From Volucribacter amazonae (GTDB lineage: Bacteria; Pseudomonadota; Gammaproteobacteria; Enterobacterales; Pasteurellaceae), in NCBI RefSeq assembly GCF_029783845.1, contig NZ_LWID01000001.1:496001-560000 (forward strand): DNA of 64,000 nt, written 5' to 3'. The number at the start of each line of letters is the position of its first letter. Within the stretch, counting starts at the first letter, position 1. This document shows, piece after piece, positions 25,637-32,791 of this stretch. The translations under genes and the position numbers were made by a program. The notes below the pieces were generated by a model that searched no databases, was not told the DNA's origin, and saw only the letters and a list, made by a program, of their open reading frames with translations.

Positions 25637-26151
25637 AATTCTTTCTCTTGCTGACGGCGTTTTACTAAGCCATTTAACTTTTTACCACCAGAATAAACCC
25701 AACGTTCAAACTGGTTACACATTGCAGGCGTATAGCCCTGATTTGCCATTCTAAATAACGTTGAGCTTTGCATCTTGCCACAGCCCGTATTAAAGGTCAG
25801 CGAAACCATCGCCTCAAATGCTCCTAACGGCATATTACGACCGTTACCAAACCGATTGACACATTTTTCTGCCACTTTAAGCTGCTTAACCCAAGCCTGA
25901 GCAATGTCGTCTAAGGAATACACCTTGCCTTGTTCTATCTTTTCGCCACTGGTTTCTGCCGTCCCAATCCCAACCGTTAAAATGCCTGCGGGGCAATAGT
26001 ACGGCGTTTGGCGACACCCTTCAGCATTACCAATAATGGCTAATCCTCGTTCGGTAATGCGTAATTCATCGGCATAATACATACTCACTAAGCCGATTAC
26101 TGCCCCAACGGAGCAAATAACCGCACTAATTTTCTTCTGATTGATTTTCAT
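25621..26151 (-). CDS. Signal-arrest-release endolysin (GH24 lysozyme)
   Basis: A 176-residue glycosidase cutting peptidoglycan. An N-terminal weakly hydrophobic helix (ISAVICSVGAVIGLVSMYYA) acts as a releasable signal-anchor. The catalytic triad follows the P1 Lyz/R21 spacing, E-8-C-5-T, seen in NAEGCRQTPYYCPAGILTVG, with Cys in the middle position. Several further cysteines suggest disulfide-controlled activation after release. It overlaps the holin gene by 26 bases. A holin that depolarises the membrane would trigger release. Confidence 0.9.
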   Translation of the reverse strand: MKINQKKISAVICSVGAVIGLVSMYYADELRITERGLAIIGNAEGCRQTPYYCPAGILTVGIGTAETSGEKIEQGKVYSLDDIAQAWVKQLKVAEKCVNRFGNGRNMPLGAFEAMVSLTFNTGCGKMQSSTLFRMANQGYTPAMCNQFERWVYSGGKKLNGLVKRRQQEKELCLAD

Positions 26152-26362
26152 TTCTTAGTCCACGTTTTAACTGCTGCACTTTTAAATCATGTAATTCTTT
26201 TTGACGTTTTCCCTCTTGCCATTTCGCATAAGCATTAACAAGGGCTGTAACCACACCCACACATAAACTTGCAAGGGCTAATTTTTCCTCAAATGAATAC
26301 ATTGCCCAAAATGCCCCAAACCCAGACCAGAAATAACTTTGATTTCCTGCGTCTTTAAACAT
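26126..26362 (-). CDS. Holin
   Basis: A 78-residue small membrane protein, first in the lysis cassette and overlapping the endolysin gene. One clear hydrophobic helix (EKLALASLCVGVVTALVNAY, residues 25-44) is preceded by an aromatic segment (YFWSGFGAFWAMYSF) that may form a second helix. The tail is long and charged (KWQEGKRQKELHDLKVQQLK). The layout fits holins of Haemophilus phage HP1 type. It controls lysis timing and, in this prophage, also release of the colicin encoded just upstream. Confidence 0.83.
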   Translation of the reverse strand: MFKDAGNQSYFWSGFGAFWAMYSFEEKLALASLCVGVVTALVNAYAKWQEGKRQKELHDLKVQQLKRGLRNENQSEEN

Positions 26363-26406
26363 ATTGATCCTTGAAAAATAGAGAAAATTGATGAATTATT
26401 TTTTGG

Positions 26407-26426
26407 ATACAAACTTAAGTTTGTAT
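26407..26426. repeat. 20-bp perfect palindrome, candidate operator
   Basis: ATACAAACTTAAGTTTGTAT is its own reverse complement. It lies 45 bases upstream of the holin start and directly upstream of the likely immunity gene promoter, so it could be an operator controlling the immunity gene or an internal holin promoter. Confidence 0.6.
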
Positions 26427-26456
26427 TTGATTATGTTATACTTAACTCTATATAAA
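26427..26456 (+). promoter_or_regulatory. Likely promoter of the colicin immunity gene
   Basis: TTGATT (26427-26432), an 18-base spacer and TATAAA (26451-26456) on the plus strand, about 36 bases before a good AAAGGAAAG ribosome binding site. It would give constitutive immunity in the lysogen. A second TATACT lies at 26437. Confidence 0.5.
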
Positions 26457-26497
26457 TAAGTAAGTATTAGTTAAATACCATTCAAAAAGGAAAGAAT

Positions 26498-26836
26498 ATG
26501 AATAAAAAATATTATTTCAAAAATATTGTATTTAGCCTCACTGTTAGTAGTATCTCGGTTTATAAAATAATACAAGATCCTTTAACAGGCTATAAACAGT
26601 ATACTTTTTTAATTTGGTTAATTAGTAATGCATTACTATACCCTTTCGCAAAATATTTTCTTGAAAAACTTCTTATTTATATAGTTCCCACGAAACTAGC
26701 AAAGCATAGACTTATTGATAATCTATACTTCTCTAGAGTTAGACATTACTTTTACAGTACTGTCTGTTTTTTGTTTTCTATTCCAATATTATTATGTGTT
26801 ATTTCTTATAAAGCTTATTTTAAAAGCCATAAATAA
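26498..26836 (+). CDS. Colicin E1-type immunity protein
   Basis: A 112-residue integral membrane protein with three or four hydrophobic helices. It resembles the colicin E1 immunity protein from memory: the start YYFKNIVFSL against E1's YYIKNILFGL, and YPFAKYFLEKLLIYIV against CPYSKYAIEYIAFNFI. Such proteins sit in the inner membrane and block insertion of the colicin pore helices. The gene runs convergent to the colicin gene, the standard layout for pore-forming colicins, with stops 22 bases apart. It is the only plus-strand gene in this late region and must be transcribed in the lysogen to protect the host. Confidence 0.88.
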   Translation: MNKKYYFKNIVFSLTVSSISVYKIIQDPLTGYKQYTFLIWLISNALLYPFAKYFLEKLLIYIVPTKLAKHRLIDNLYFSRVRHYFYSTVCFLFSIPILLCVISYKAYFKSHK

Positions 26837-26858
26837 TTTATGGCTTTATGCCTTTTAA

Positions 26859-28103
26859 TTATTCAATGAATAAATTATGTAATTCCTCTACAAGTTCATC
26901 ACTAATTAAAGCACTGATAACTACCATTAAAATCCCATATCCGATAATTCCTAATGAAGCTCCTGTAAGGGTTACTAAAGCAAGCCCAACTACATAAGTT
27001 GCTGCTTTATCTAATAACTGTTTTTCTACTTCAATATAAAAAGGTGTCCAATTATCGCTCTCATAGCCTTCCTTAATTTTTTCAATCAAAGAAGCAACAG
27101 AGAATACTGTTCCAGTATACTTAAACACTTTGTTAAAGTTATATAGATCATTACTAATTGACTTCATATCTAAAGACTCTAATGCTTTTAATATCGCTTC
27201 ACGATCTTTTTTGTTAATTTTCTTATTAAAATTTTTATTATATTTATCTAGAGCTTTAATTGCTTCATCGATATTACGAATTTTCTTACCTTTTACACTA
27301 TCAGCAAGTTTTTTGGCTTCTTTTTCTGCTAAAAGACCATATTTTTCAGAAATATGCTCAAAAAAGGTAGATATATATTCAGCATTCGTTTGAAGTTCTT
27401 TCTGTTTCAAGTATTCTATACGTTTATTTAAGATATCATTAATATCTAACAATTTACTTAAGGTAGCCTCTATTTTTTGTTTTTCAATTAAGATTTTTGA
27501 TTGTGGTATTTCTATATTTTCTCGCCATAACCTAATATACTCTTGTCTCATTCTTGTTGATCCAAAATGAGCGATATTAGATTCATATGCAGCAGAAATT
27601 AACCAAGGCTTACTATCCTTAAAATCTTTAAAATTAGATAATCTTACAATATTGTTTTTTAGTAAATTATCAAATTTATTATTTGCTTCTATCTGTAAAT
27701 TACTAAGGGAATTTTCTGCGTTATCTAATATATTCAATGCACTTTCTAAAATCTCAATATAAAATTCAATTTCTTTAGAACTTTCAAAATCTAATGCATA
27801 AATTTCTAACCATGTTTTAGCATCTAAAATAGCTGAATTAATTTCATCTCTAGAAAGTTGAGCTTTATAACTATTAATATTGTTATCTATATCCCGAATC
27901 TTAATAGTGAATTCCGCTAGATTCACTAAACCAACCCTACCAAGTTTTAGATCTATAGGTTTAACTATAATGTGAGCAGGTACTTCATACGAAATATTAA
28001 AAGAAGGACCAGGATAATAAGGCTTGCCGCCAATTGTAATTGGTGCAGGATCATCTGAGCTTATAACAAAAATTGGTTCAAGAGTCATAGACTTATTTGA
28101 CAT
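26859..28103 (-). CDS. Pore-forming colicin (E1-type), prophage encoded
   Basis: A 414-residue bacteriocin. The C-terminal domain (about 235-414) parallels colicin E1: ISEKYGLLAEKEAKKLADSV, then KGKKIRNIDEAIKALDKYNK and KKINKKDREAILKALESLD, ending with a hydrophobic hairpin (about 366-400, YVVGLALVTLTGASLGIIGY) that opens an ion channel. Residues 65-230 are helical and would bind the receptor. The first 60 residues (DDPAPITIGGKPYYPGPSFN) form a proline-rich translocation region; the early SMTLEP is a weak TonB-box candidate. GGAG precedes the ATG. It sits between Q and the holin, after the late promoter and terminator. It is more AT-rich than the head and tail genes. No LexA box is seen upstream. 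Confidence 0.93.
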   Translation of the reverse strand: MSNKSMTLEPIFVISSDDPAPITIGGKPYYPGPSFNISYEVPAHIIVKPIDLKLGRVGLVNLAEFTIKIRDIDNNINSYKAQLSRDEINSAILDAKTWLEIYALDFESSKEIEFYIEILESALNILDNAENSLSNLQIEANNKFDNLLKNNIVRLSNFKDFKDSKPWLISAAYESNIAHFGSTRMRQEYIRLWRENIEIPQSKILIEKQKIEATLSKLLDINDILNKRIEYLKQKELQTNAEYISTFFEHISEKYGLLAEKEAKKLADSVKGKKIRNIDEAIKALDKYNKNFNKKINKKDREAILKALESLDMKSISNDLYNFNKVFKYTGTVFSVASLIEKIKEGYESDNWTPFYIEVEKQLLDKAATYVVGLALVTLTGASLGIIGYGILMVVISALISDELVEELHNLFIE

Positions 28104-28130
28104 GTTAATTTTCTCCTGTTATTTATCTAA

Positions 28131-28162
28131 TAAAAAAGCCCCAAGCATTGCTGCTCAGGGCT
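28131..28162 (-). terminator. tR'-type terminator before the colicin gene
   Basis: On the minus strand an 11-bp stem (AGCCCTGAGCA with TGCTTGGGGCT) around the loop GCAA is followed by six T. It lies about 70 nt after the late promoter start, so colicin and all late genes would be silent until Q modifies RNA polymerase. Confidence 0.9.
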
Positions 28163-28208
28163 ATAATATGGTTATCGAATACTTACACTACGACCACTAT
28201 TGCATAAA

Positions 28209-28237
28209 ATCATATGACAAGATGACAAGGTTGTCAA
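28209..28237 (-). promoter_or_regulatory. Late promoter pR' with direct repeats in its spacer
   Basis: TTGACA (28232-28237), a 17-base spacer and TATGAT (28209-28214) on the minus strand. The -35 box overlaps the Q stop codon. The octamer CTTGTCAT occurs twice in tandem from the spacer into the -10 region, a plausible Q binding element like the paired sites of phage 21. Confidence 0.88.
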
Positions 28238-28746
28238 TAACAAAGTTTGATATTTTTACGTTTTTTAGTAACCTTTTTAAGAATAATAAAGCCTTTTAAC
28301 AGCATTTCGTGAATAATGGCATTGGCTAAATTTAAACGATTAGATACATAACGCAATACTGTTCGCTTGCTTGGCTTTCTTACTTCGGATTTCCCATGAC
28401 AAGGCTGCATTAATCTTGGCTGAATATCATCAGATAGTATGGTTGCTAATCTATTTACTGTCATTTTATTCACATAATACCCATAAATAATAAAATGAAG
28501 CTCTTTGTCTTGGGTTAAAAAGAACTCATCAATCATCTTACTTATCATTACTCCTTCATCATCCGTACAAATCGGATCTTGCGGATCGCTTGGAGTAACG
28601 CTTTCCATTAACCGAGCAATAATATTGACTTGTCGCTTATCTAAGCGACCTGTTCTTACCCAAGCCCCCCATTTAAATAACCATTCTTTAAGCCATTTTT
28701 CCTGCTCTGGGGTTAATGTCAATTCACTTAAAATTAATTCGCTCAC
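28234..28746 (-). CDS. Q: Late antiterminator Q
   Basis: A 170-residue Q protein of the phage 21/82 type (antitermQ-like). Family features are the N-terminal WLKEWLFKWGAWVRTG, a central acidic segment (ICTDDEGVMISKMIDE) and the helix-turn-helix-like TVNRLATILSDDI. It would load on RNA polymerase paused after pR' and let it ignore the terminator before the colicin gene and the many terminators in the late operon. The start overlaps RusA by 4 bases. Position at the end of the early-right operon agrees with lambda. Confidence 0.88.
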   Translation of the reverse strand: MSELILSELTLTPEQEKWLKEWLFKWGAWVRTGRLDKRQVNIIARLMESVTPSDPQDPICTDDEGVMISKMIDEFFLTQDKELHFIIYGYYVNKMTVNRLATILSDDIQPRLMQPCHGKSEVRKPSKRTVLRYVSNRLNLANAIIHEMLLKGFIILKKVTKKRKNIKLCY

Positions 28747-29102
28747 GCCAACTCCTTAATGGTTACCACTAATCTCGGATTATGTTTATCAACTGCGACC
28801 ACATCAATAGACTGTCTGGGCACAACTTGCCAACAATCGTCTTCAATAATGTTGGCTTGTGTCAATGAATCTAATACCACTTTCCAAAGATTATCGGGGT
28901 CTCTTTTACGATTATCAGGCACAAAAACATCAATATGAATACTGACCTGGCTCTGAAATGGCTTCTCCTTTACACAAGCCATTAATACCGCATCACGATA
29001 GGTTTTCCCCGCTTTTGATATATAATGCCTACCTTGTCTGGTATGTCGCCAATAATGATTAAGGCTAGGCGGATAGGGTAAGTTGACGGCCAGTTGTCTC
29101 AT
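28743..29102 (-). CDS. rusA: RusA-type Holliday junction resolvase
   Basis: A 119-residue homodimeric endonuclease that cuts four-way junctions. Family motifs are YPPSLNHYWRH, the active-site region DNRKRDPDNLWKVVLDSL with its aspartates and lysine, and IIEDDCWQV. It lies in the nin-like region just upstream of Q, its usual place in lambdoid phages, and overlaps both neighbours by 4 bases. Confidence 0.92.
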   Translation of the reverse strand: MRQLAVNLPYPPSLNHYWRHTRQGRHYISKAGKTYRDAVLMACVKEKPFQSQVSIHIDVFVPDNRKRDPDNLWKVVLDSLTQANIIEDDCWQVVPRQSIDVVAVDKHNPRLVVTIKELA

Positions 29103-29386
29103 TTAATTTTTCCCTCTTGGATTAATATCGCCTGCGTCCGCATAACTCCTTGTAAATGAGCAAGGGTTAATTCATCTTTGGAATAAAGCGTTTTTATTCG
29201 TCCATCAATAGCATCATGACAACAACTACAAGCCCAAGCCCCTTGAATATCATTTGCCTTTTGACTGATTCCTGTTAAACCTGCCATGCGAATATGAGCT
29301 AATACCACTGTTTCAGGATTGTAATTACAAACACCAACTAAGCGTACTTGGCACTCTCTGCCTTTGGCTTCTTTACGTAAATTCAT
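29099..29386 (-). CDS. DUF1364 family protein, HNH-like zinc binding
   Basis: A 95-residue protein of the DUF1364 type, frequent next to RusA in lambdoid phages. Spaced residues C13, C20, H31, C50, C53, C54 and H55 (RECQVRLVGVC, AHIR, WACSCCHDAIDGR) suggest a zinc finger or HNH-type nuclease fold. Start ATG at 29386; overlap of 4 bases with RusA. A role in recombination is likely from company, not shown. Confidence 0.85.
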   Translation of the reverse strand: MNLRKEAKGRECQVRLVGVCNYNPETVVLAHIRMAGLTGISQKANDIQGAWACSCCHDAIDGRIKTLYSKDELTLAHLQGVMRTQAILIQEGKIK

Positions 29387-29397
29387 CGTTTACCACC

Positions 29398-29550
29398 TTA
29401 CACCTTGATTTTTACTGAAACTACAATAAGCACAACAGCAAATAAGAACCAACCTGCCCCACTGACTTTGTGATAAAAAAGAAATGCCGAAAAACCAAAT
29501 AAAGCAGCAATACAAGCAAACCACAAACCTAATATAATAATTTCTTTCAT
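29398..29550 (-). CDS. Small membrane protein (50 residues)
   Basis: Two hydrophobic helices (IIILGLWFACIAALFGFSAF and GWFLFAVVLIVVSVKI) joined by a short loop. Its ATG overlaps the stop of the preceding 47-residue gene in an ATGA, so translation is coupled. Unknown family; size and setting resemble small nin-region proteins. Confidence 0.6.
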   Translation of the reverse strand: MKEIIILGLWFACIAALFGFSAFLFYHKVSGAGWFLFAVVLIVVSVKIKV

Positions 29551-29690
29551 CGTCTTACCCCATTAATTACACTCTGATGACTTTTCCCCGATTGCCGCCA
29601 TTTACGCCAATCTGATACCTGTTTAGCTAGCACGAGCATTAATGTCTGCTCTTGCTCTTTTGTTAATGTTTTCTTTTCTAAAGTAGCCAC
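29547..29690 (-). CDS. Small charged protein (47 residues), GTG start
   Basis: Starts at GTG 29690 after AGGGGGT and reads MATLEKKTLTKEQEQTLMLV, then a basic end (DWRKWRQSGKSHQS). It overlaps the upstream 28-residue gene by 13 bases and the downstream gene in an ATGA. Unknown function; support is the unbroken overlapping series. Confidence 0.5.
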   Translation of the reverse strand: MATLEKKTLTKEQEQTLMLVLAKQVSDWRKWRQSGKSHQSVINGVRR

Positions 29691-29764
29691 CAAACAATAC
29701 CCCCTATAACAATGCTCCAAAAAACAAACGTCCCCACAATGACTAACAAAAATTCCTTATTCAT
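29678..29764 (-). CDS. Tiny single-helix membrane protein (28 residues)
   Basis: Reads MNKEFLLVIVGTFVFWSIVI then a short tryptophan-rich end, one membrane helix. AAGGTGGG precedes the ATG by 5 bases. It opens a run of three overlapping mini-genes. Function unknown. Confidence 0.5.
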   Translation of the reverse strand: MNKEFLLVIVGTFVFWSIVIGGIVWWLL

Positions 29765-29779
29765 TACCCACCTTATTCC

Positions 29780-30235
29780 TTACCAAAAAAACGCATAAAG
29801 CTGATTAATAATTTTTTCGTCCTGTGTATTAGCAAAAATATGAACAAGTGCGGCGTTAATTAATGCTGAATAACATTGCTCAAATTCTTCCTGCTCCATA
29901 TTGGCATAGCTTAAACTTTTCGCTTCTACCCTAAATTCGCCGTTAATTTTGTAAGTAACGGTTCTAAATCCTGCAAGCACCGTTAAATGTTTACGAAAGG
30001 TATCAAACTGGGCTTTTTCATCTTGAAAACGTAACTCTGTACGCTCTGCCGACCAATGCTCAAAACAGAAATTGAAAAAAGCAAACACCTTACGATGAAA
30101 GGCAGGATTGCGACTACGTTTGATTTCTACCTCGTATTGCTCATTGTTAGCTAAGGCTTTTAAACTTTCCGCTTCCATTTCATAAGCAGGGGCAAACACA
30201 CCGCCTGCCATCTTAATCATTTGATATATAGCCAT
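29780..30235 (-). CDS. DUF1367 family protein
   Basis: A 151-residue phage protein of DUF1367 (NinB-neighbour type). The family's stretch KRSRNPAFHRKVFAFFNFCF is clear near residue 40, followed by FRKHLTVLAGFR and AKSLSYANMEQEEFEQCYSA. The family is common in the replication-to-Q interval of lambdoid phages; its activity is not established. It shares one base with the upstream gene. Confidence 0.88.
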   Translation of the reverse strand: MAIYQMIKMAGGVFAPAYEMEAESLKALANNEQYEVEIKRSRNPAFHRKVFAFFNFCFEHWSAERTELRFQDEKAQFDTFRKHLTVLAGFRTVTYKINGEFRVEAKSLSYANMEQEEFEQCYSALINAALVHIFANTQDEKIINQLYAFFW

Positions 30236-30546
30236 TACGCCCTCAACACTGTTAGCTTGAAATAATTAGCTTGTTGACCGTCAACCTTGTTTAAATGGCG
30301 TTCAACGGAATAACGTTTACCAAAGATTTTTTGAATGAGTTTCTGGCTTATTTTTAAATTAGCTTTCCCATCAACGGAAACAGACATTATCAATTCATCA
30401 TTTGTAGTTTCAGAACAAATAATTGATATATGTCTATTATTCTTAATCACATAAGAAAAAATGCTGTCATAAAATATTGAGTAAATGATTACACCGTTTA
30501 TTTCTAACAATTTTTTCGCTAATTTAATATGTTGATTAATCTCCAT
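30235..30546 (-). CDS. Hypothetical early phage protein
   Basis: A 103-residue protein starting at the ATG within TAATG that closes the Dam gene, so it is translationally coupled. It reads MEINQHIKLAKKLLEINGVI, with alternating strands and a C-terminal basic segment (KIFGKRYSVERHLNKVDGQQ). No family recognised. More AT-rich than its neighbours, which suggests recent gain. The C-terminal half could be a small DNA-binding fold, but no signature supports that. Confidence 0.7.
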   Translation of the reverse strand: MEINQHIKLAKKLLEINGVIIYSIFYDSIFSYVIKNNRHISIICSETTNDELIMSVSVDGKANLKISQKLIQKIFGKRYSVERHLNKVDGQQANYFKLTVLRA

Positions 30547-31070
30547 TACTCCCCCCATTTTTTAATAAAATCCAACTGTACCTGACGGGTAACTAAGCCT
30601 TGCATTGTGGGGTCAAATACCGCCACTATTGAGCCTTTGTTATTGCCCTTGACCTCCTCGCCTGTAAGTGGATGAACAAAATTAATCCGCCCGCCGATAA
30701 TATCGATAACTTCCGTTGCCTGTTCATTAATAATCCCATACCATTTTGTGGATTTATCCGCAGGCAATAACATCACGACTAAATAGCCTTGCTGTTTAAG
30801 CTCCGTCGCACGTTGAACAAAAGGTAACGGATTGCTATAAGGCGGATTGACGAAAATAGCTGATGGTCTAAATAAATAACCATATTCAGGTGGCTCGTAA
30901 TCATTAGGATCAAAAGTTAAAAAACCGCCATTGCCGTCATCTTCTAAATAGCGCTCACATAAAGCATTCTCCTTGCTCGCACAGCCGTCTACATCAAATT
31001 TAAATCGCTTATTTAGCCAGTTAAAAAGGTATTCAGGGGTGCAGTAACTGTCTTTGTTAAATTCTGTCAT
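30546..31070 (-). CDS. Phage N6-adenine methyltransferase (Dam family)
   Basis: A 174-residue DNA adenine methylase of the phage Dam type. Motif IV is NPPYSNP (about residue 73), and the N-terminal DKDSYCTPEYLF-like start and FDVDGCASKENALC are hallmarks of this family. It overlaps gene P by 14 bases. It might methylate phage DNA against restriction or time replication; target site not readable. Confidence 0.9.
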   Translation of the reverse strand: MTEFNKDSYCTPEYLFNWLNKRFKFDVDGCASKENALCERYLEDDGNGGFLTFDPNDYEPPEYGYLFRPSAIFVNPPYSNPLPFVQRATELKQQGYLVVMLLPADKSTKWYGIINEQATEVIDIIGGRINFVHPLTGEEVKGNNKGSIVAVFDPTMQGLVTRQVQLDFIKKWGE

Positions 31071-31740
31071 TGTTGCTCCTTAAAACTTTACGTATTTTCT
31101 CCATGCCACGTGTAGTTACATCAGTAATATCAAGTGATAAACTCTTATCCTCTATGGCTAACGGAATTGCAGGAAAATTAAAGCCTGCTTTTACCTTTTC
31201 CACCGCTTCCGCTAATAACTTACGCATTGCCATTTCTTTCACGTCTTCGGGCTTATTCCAGTTATGGCGGTAATAGGTAGATAACAGCCAATATTCCGCA
31301 GGCGAACGATAGCGAAAGGCATGTTCTTCATAACGGGCATACCCCATAAATTGTTGAATTCGCCCGGCTAATTCCGCCTCATTGGGCAAACCTAAAGCGT
31401 GATAATCCTCATCTTGACACCACGAAATAAACTGCCCAACACTGGGTAAAAACGGGCTAGTTGATAGCTCTGCTTGGGCTAAACCACGTTTAAATTGCTC
31501 TGCGGTAGTAATACCGTTATTAACTAACGCCTCTAGCCAATAAACTTTAGCTTCCTCGTAGGTTTGCTCGCTATCAAAAGCATTTCGCCAAGCAGGAAAA
31601 ATCGCTTTTAACCGAAGAAATAGTCTGTCGACAAACATCGCTATTTTAGGCTCAATCGGCTGTTTGATAGGCTCTGATGGCGAATAACTTGCCTCACGAC
31701 CAATCAACGGCTGATTAATTAATTGGGCAACGGATTTCAT
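31057..31740 (-). CDS. P: Replication protein P
   Basis: A 227-residue lambda P-like helicase loader. Residues 35-110 carry the family pattern (FVDRLFLRLKAIFPAWRNAF, YWLEALVNNGITTAEQFKRG, FLPSVGQFISWC). The C-terminal helices would bind DnaB. The ATG overlaps the stop of O (ATGA), the conserved O-P order. It would bring the host helicase to O bound at the iterons inside O. Confidence 0.9.
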   Translation of the reverse strand: MKSVAQLINQPLIGREASYSPSEPIKQPIEPKIAMFVDRLFLRLKAIFPAWRNAFDSEQTYEEAKVYWLEALVNNGITTAEQFKRGLAQAELSTSPFLPSVGQFISWCQDEDYHALGLPNEAELAGRIQQFMGYARYEEHAFRYRSPAEYWLLSTYYRHNWNKPEDVKEMAMRKLLAEAVEKVKAGFNFPAIPLAIEDKSLSLDITDVTTRGMEKIRKVLRSNNDRI

Positions 31741-32528
31741 TTACGCCCCCTGATTTCAATGCTTCGCCCATGCCACCAAGTGGTGTCAGTATCTCGGAAT
31801 TGGTTTTTAGGCGATTGGGATTGATTCGCTGATTGCGTATATTCGTCCTTCCAACGCTCACCGTTTAGGTAGGTGGTTGGATGTAGTTTGTCAAAACCAA
31901 ATTGCCCTAGAGCAAGTCGTTTTCTAATATCCGCTTTCAGCAAATCTGTAAACTCTCGCAAGGATTTCCCCGAACGTTCAAATGCCGTTTTAAAACTCTT
32001 TAACGCTTTAGCTCGATTGATTTTTGGCAACCCTGCTTGCCAGAATTCCGAAAAATATTGCTCAAGCTCATCAAGTGCGGTGGATTTTGGCGAACTTTTT
32101 TTATTTATTTTTTTATGGTTAATTGACTGGTTAATAGAGTGACTGGTTATGGGTGCAGAATTTTCACTACTCCCCCCTACATAATTTTCACTCCCCTCGT
32201 GCAAATTTTTCACCCCCTCGGGTGCAAAATCTTCACTAGAAAATGAACTATTTTCATTCACTTGGTCTAGGTGTAATTGATATAAATTTGAACTAGAACC
32301 ATCTTTATTTTGGCGTAATGTTTTACTTACTAAGCCCATTCCAATTAACGCATTAATATGACTAATCGCACTGCGTCTTGTCATTTCACATTTATCTGCA
32401 ATAAACTGATAACTAGGAAAACAAACGCCGTCATCATTAGCGTTATCAGCCAATTTCAATAACACTAATTTGCGTGCGGAATTTCCCACCTTGCAATTCA
32501 TTGCTTTAACCATTAACAGCATACTCAT
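31737..32528 (-). CDS. O: Replication initiator O
   Basis: A 263-residue initiator. The N-terminal 90 residues hold a winged helix (NANDDGVCFPSYQFIADKCE, TRRSAISHINALIGMGLVSK) that binds iterons. A low-complexity linker, encoded by four iterons, is followed by a C-terminal O-type domain (YFSEFWQAGLPKINRAKALK) that contacts P. The gene therefore carries its own origin, as in lambda. It overlaps P in ATGA and lies 2 bases downstream of the next gene's stop. Confidence 0.88.
   Translation of the reverse strand: MSMLLMVKAMNCKVGNSARKLVLLKLADNANDDGVCFPSYQFIADKCEMTRRSAISHINALIGMGLVSKTLRQNKDGSSSNLYQLHLDQVNENSSFSSEDFAPEGVKNLHEGSENYVGGSSENSAPITSHSINQSINHKKINKKSSPKSTALDELEQYFSEFWQAGLPKINRAKALKSFKTAFERSGKSLREFTDLLKADIRKRLALGQFGFDKLHPTTYLNGERWKDEYTQSANQSQSPKNQFRDTDTTWWHGRSIEIRGRK
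32151..32236. repeat. Origin of replication: four iterons inside O
   Basis: On the minus strand four repeats of about 17-24 bases begin at 32236, 32213, 32191 and 32167, each GTGAA-(A/G)-ATT-N-TG with GCAC and a G-rich tail, at spacings of 23, 22 and 24 bases. The flanking sequence is AT-rich. Lambda ori likewise has four iterons inside O. Confidence 0.85.
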
Positions 32529-32530
32529 AA

Positions 32531-32791
32531 TTACGCCCCCTTAGAGTTATCGGGAGTTGCAATAAGCCCTAACTCAATAAGGCGTTTTAAAGCGTCTTTA
32601 AAATCGGCTTCATTTAATCCTGTGTCTATCATAATGCGATAGGACGGAATGTTTTCATATCCACGCCCTGAACTACCTGTCCAACGCATGATATATAGAT
32701 AACATTTCAGCTCTTCGTCTGTTAACTCCCCTAAAAATTCATCAACTACAATATTTGGTACTTGAAACGAATTGACAATAAATTTGCTCAT
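32531..32791 (-). CDS. Small winged-helix-like protein upstream of O
   Basis: An 86-residue protein with a probable winged helix (LTDEELKCYLYIMRWTGSSG, SYRIMIDTGLNEADFKDALK, RLIELGLIATPDNS). It overlaps the Rha/KilAC gene in an ATGA and ends 2 bases before O. The pattern resembles DnaD-type or transcriptional regulator domains at phage replication loci. It may assist initiation or regulate; the family is not certain. Confidence 0.72.
   Translation of the reverse strand: MSKFIVNSFQVPNIVVDEFLGELTDEELKCYLYIMRWTGSSGRGYENIPSYRIMIDTGLNEADFKDALKRLIELGLIATPDNSKGA

Noticed and set aside
28081..28240. LexA box for the colicin gene
   Set aside because: I looked for CTGT-N8-ACAG upstream of the colicin and found none; control by Q explains the layout better.
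32151..32236. CRISPR-like array
   Set aside because: The four repeats have irregular sequence, lie inside O and have no spacers; they are iterons. No CRISPR array was seen elsewhere.
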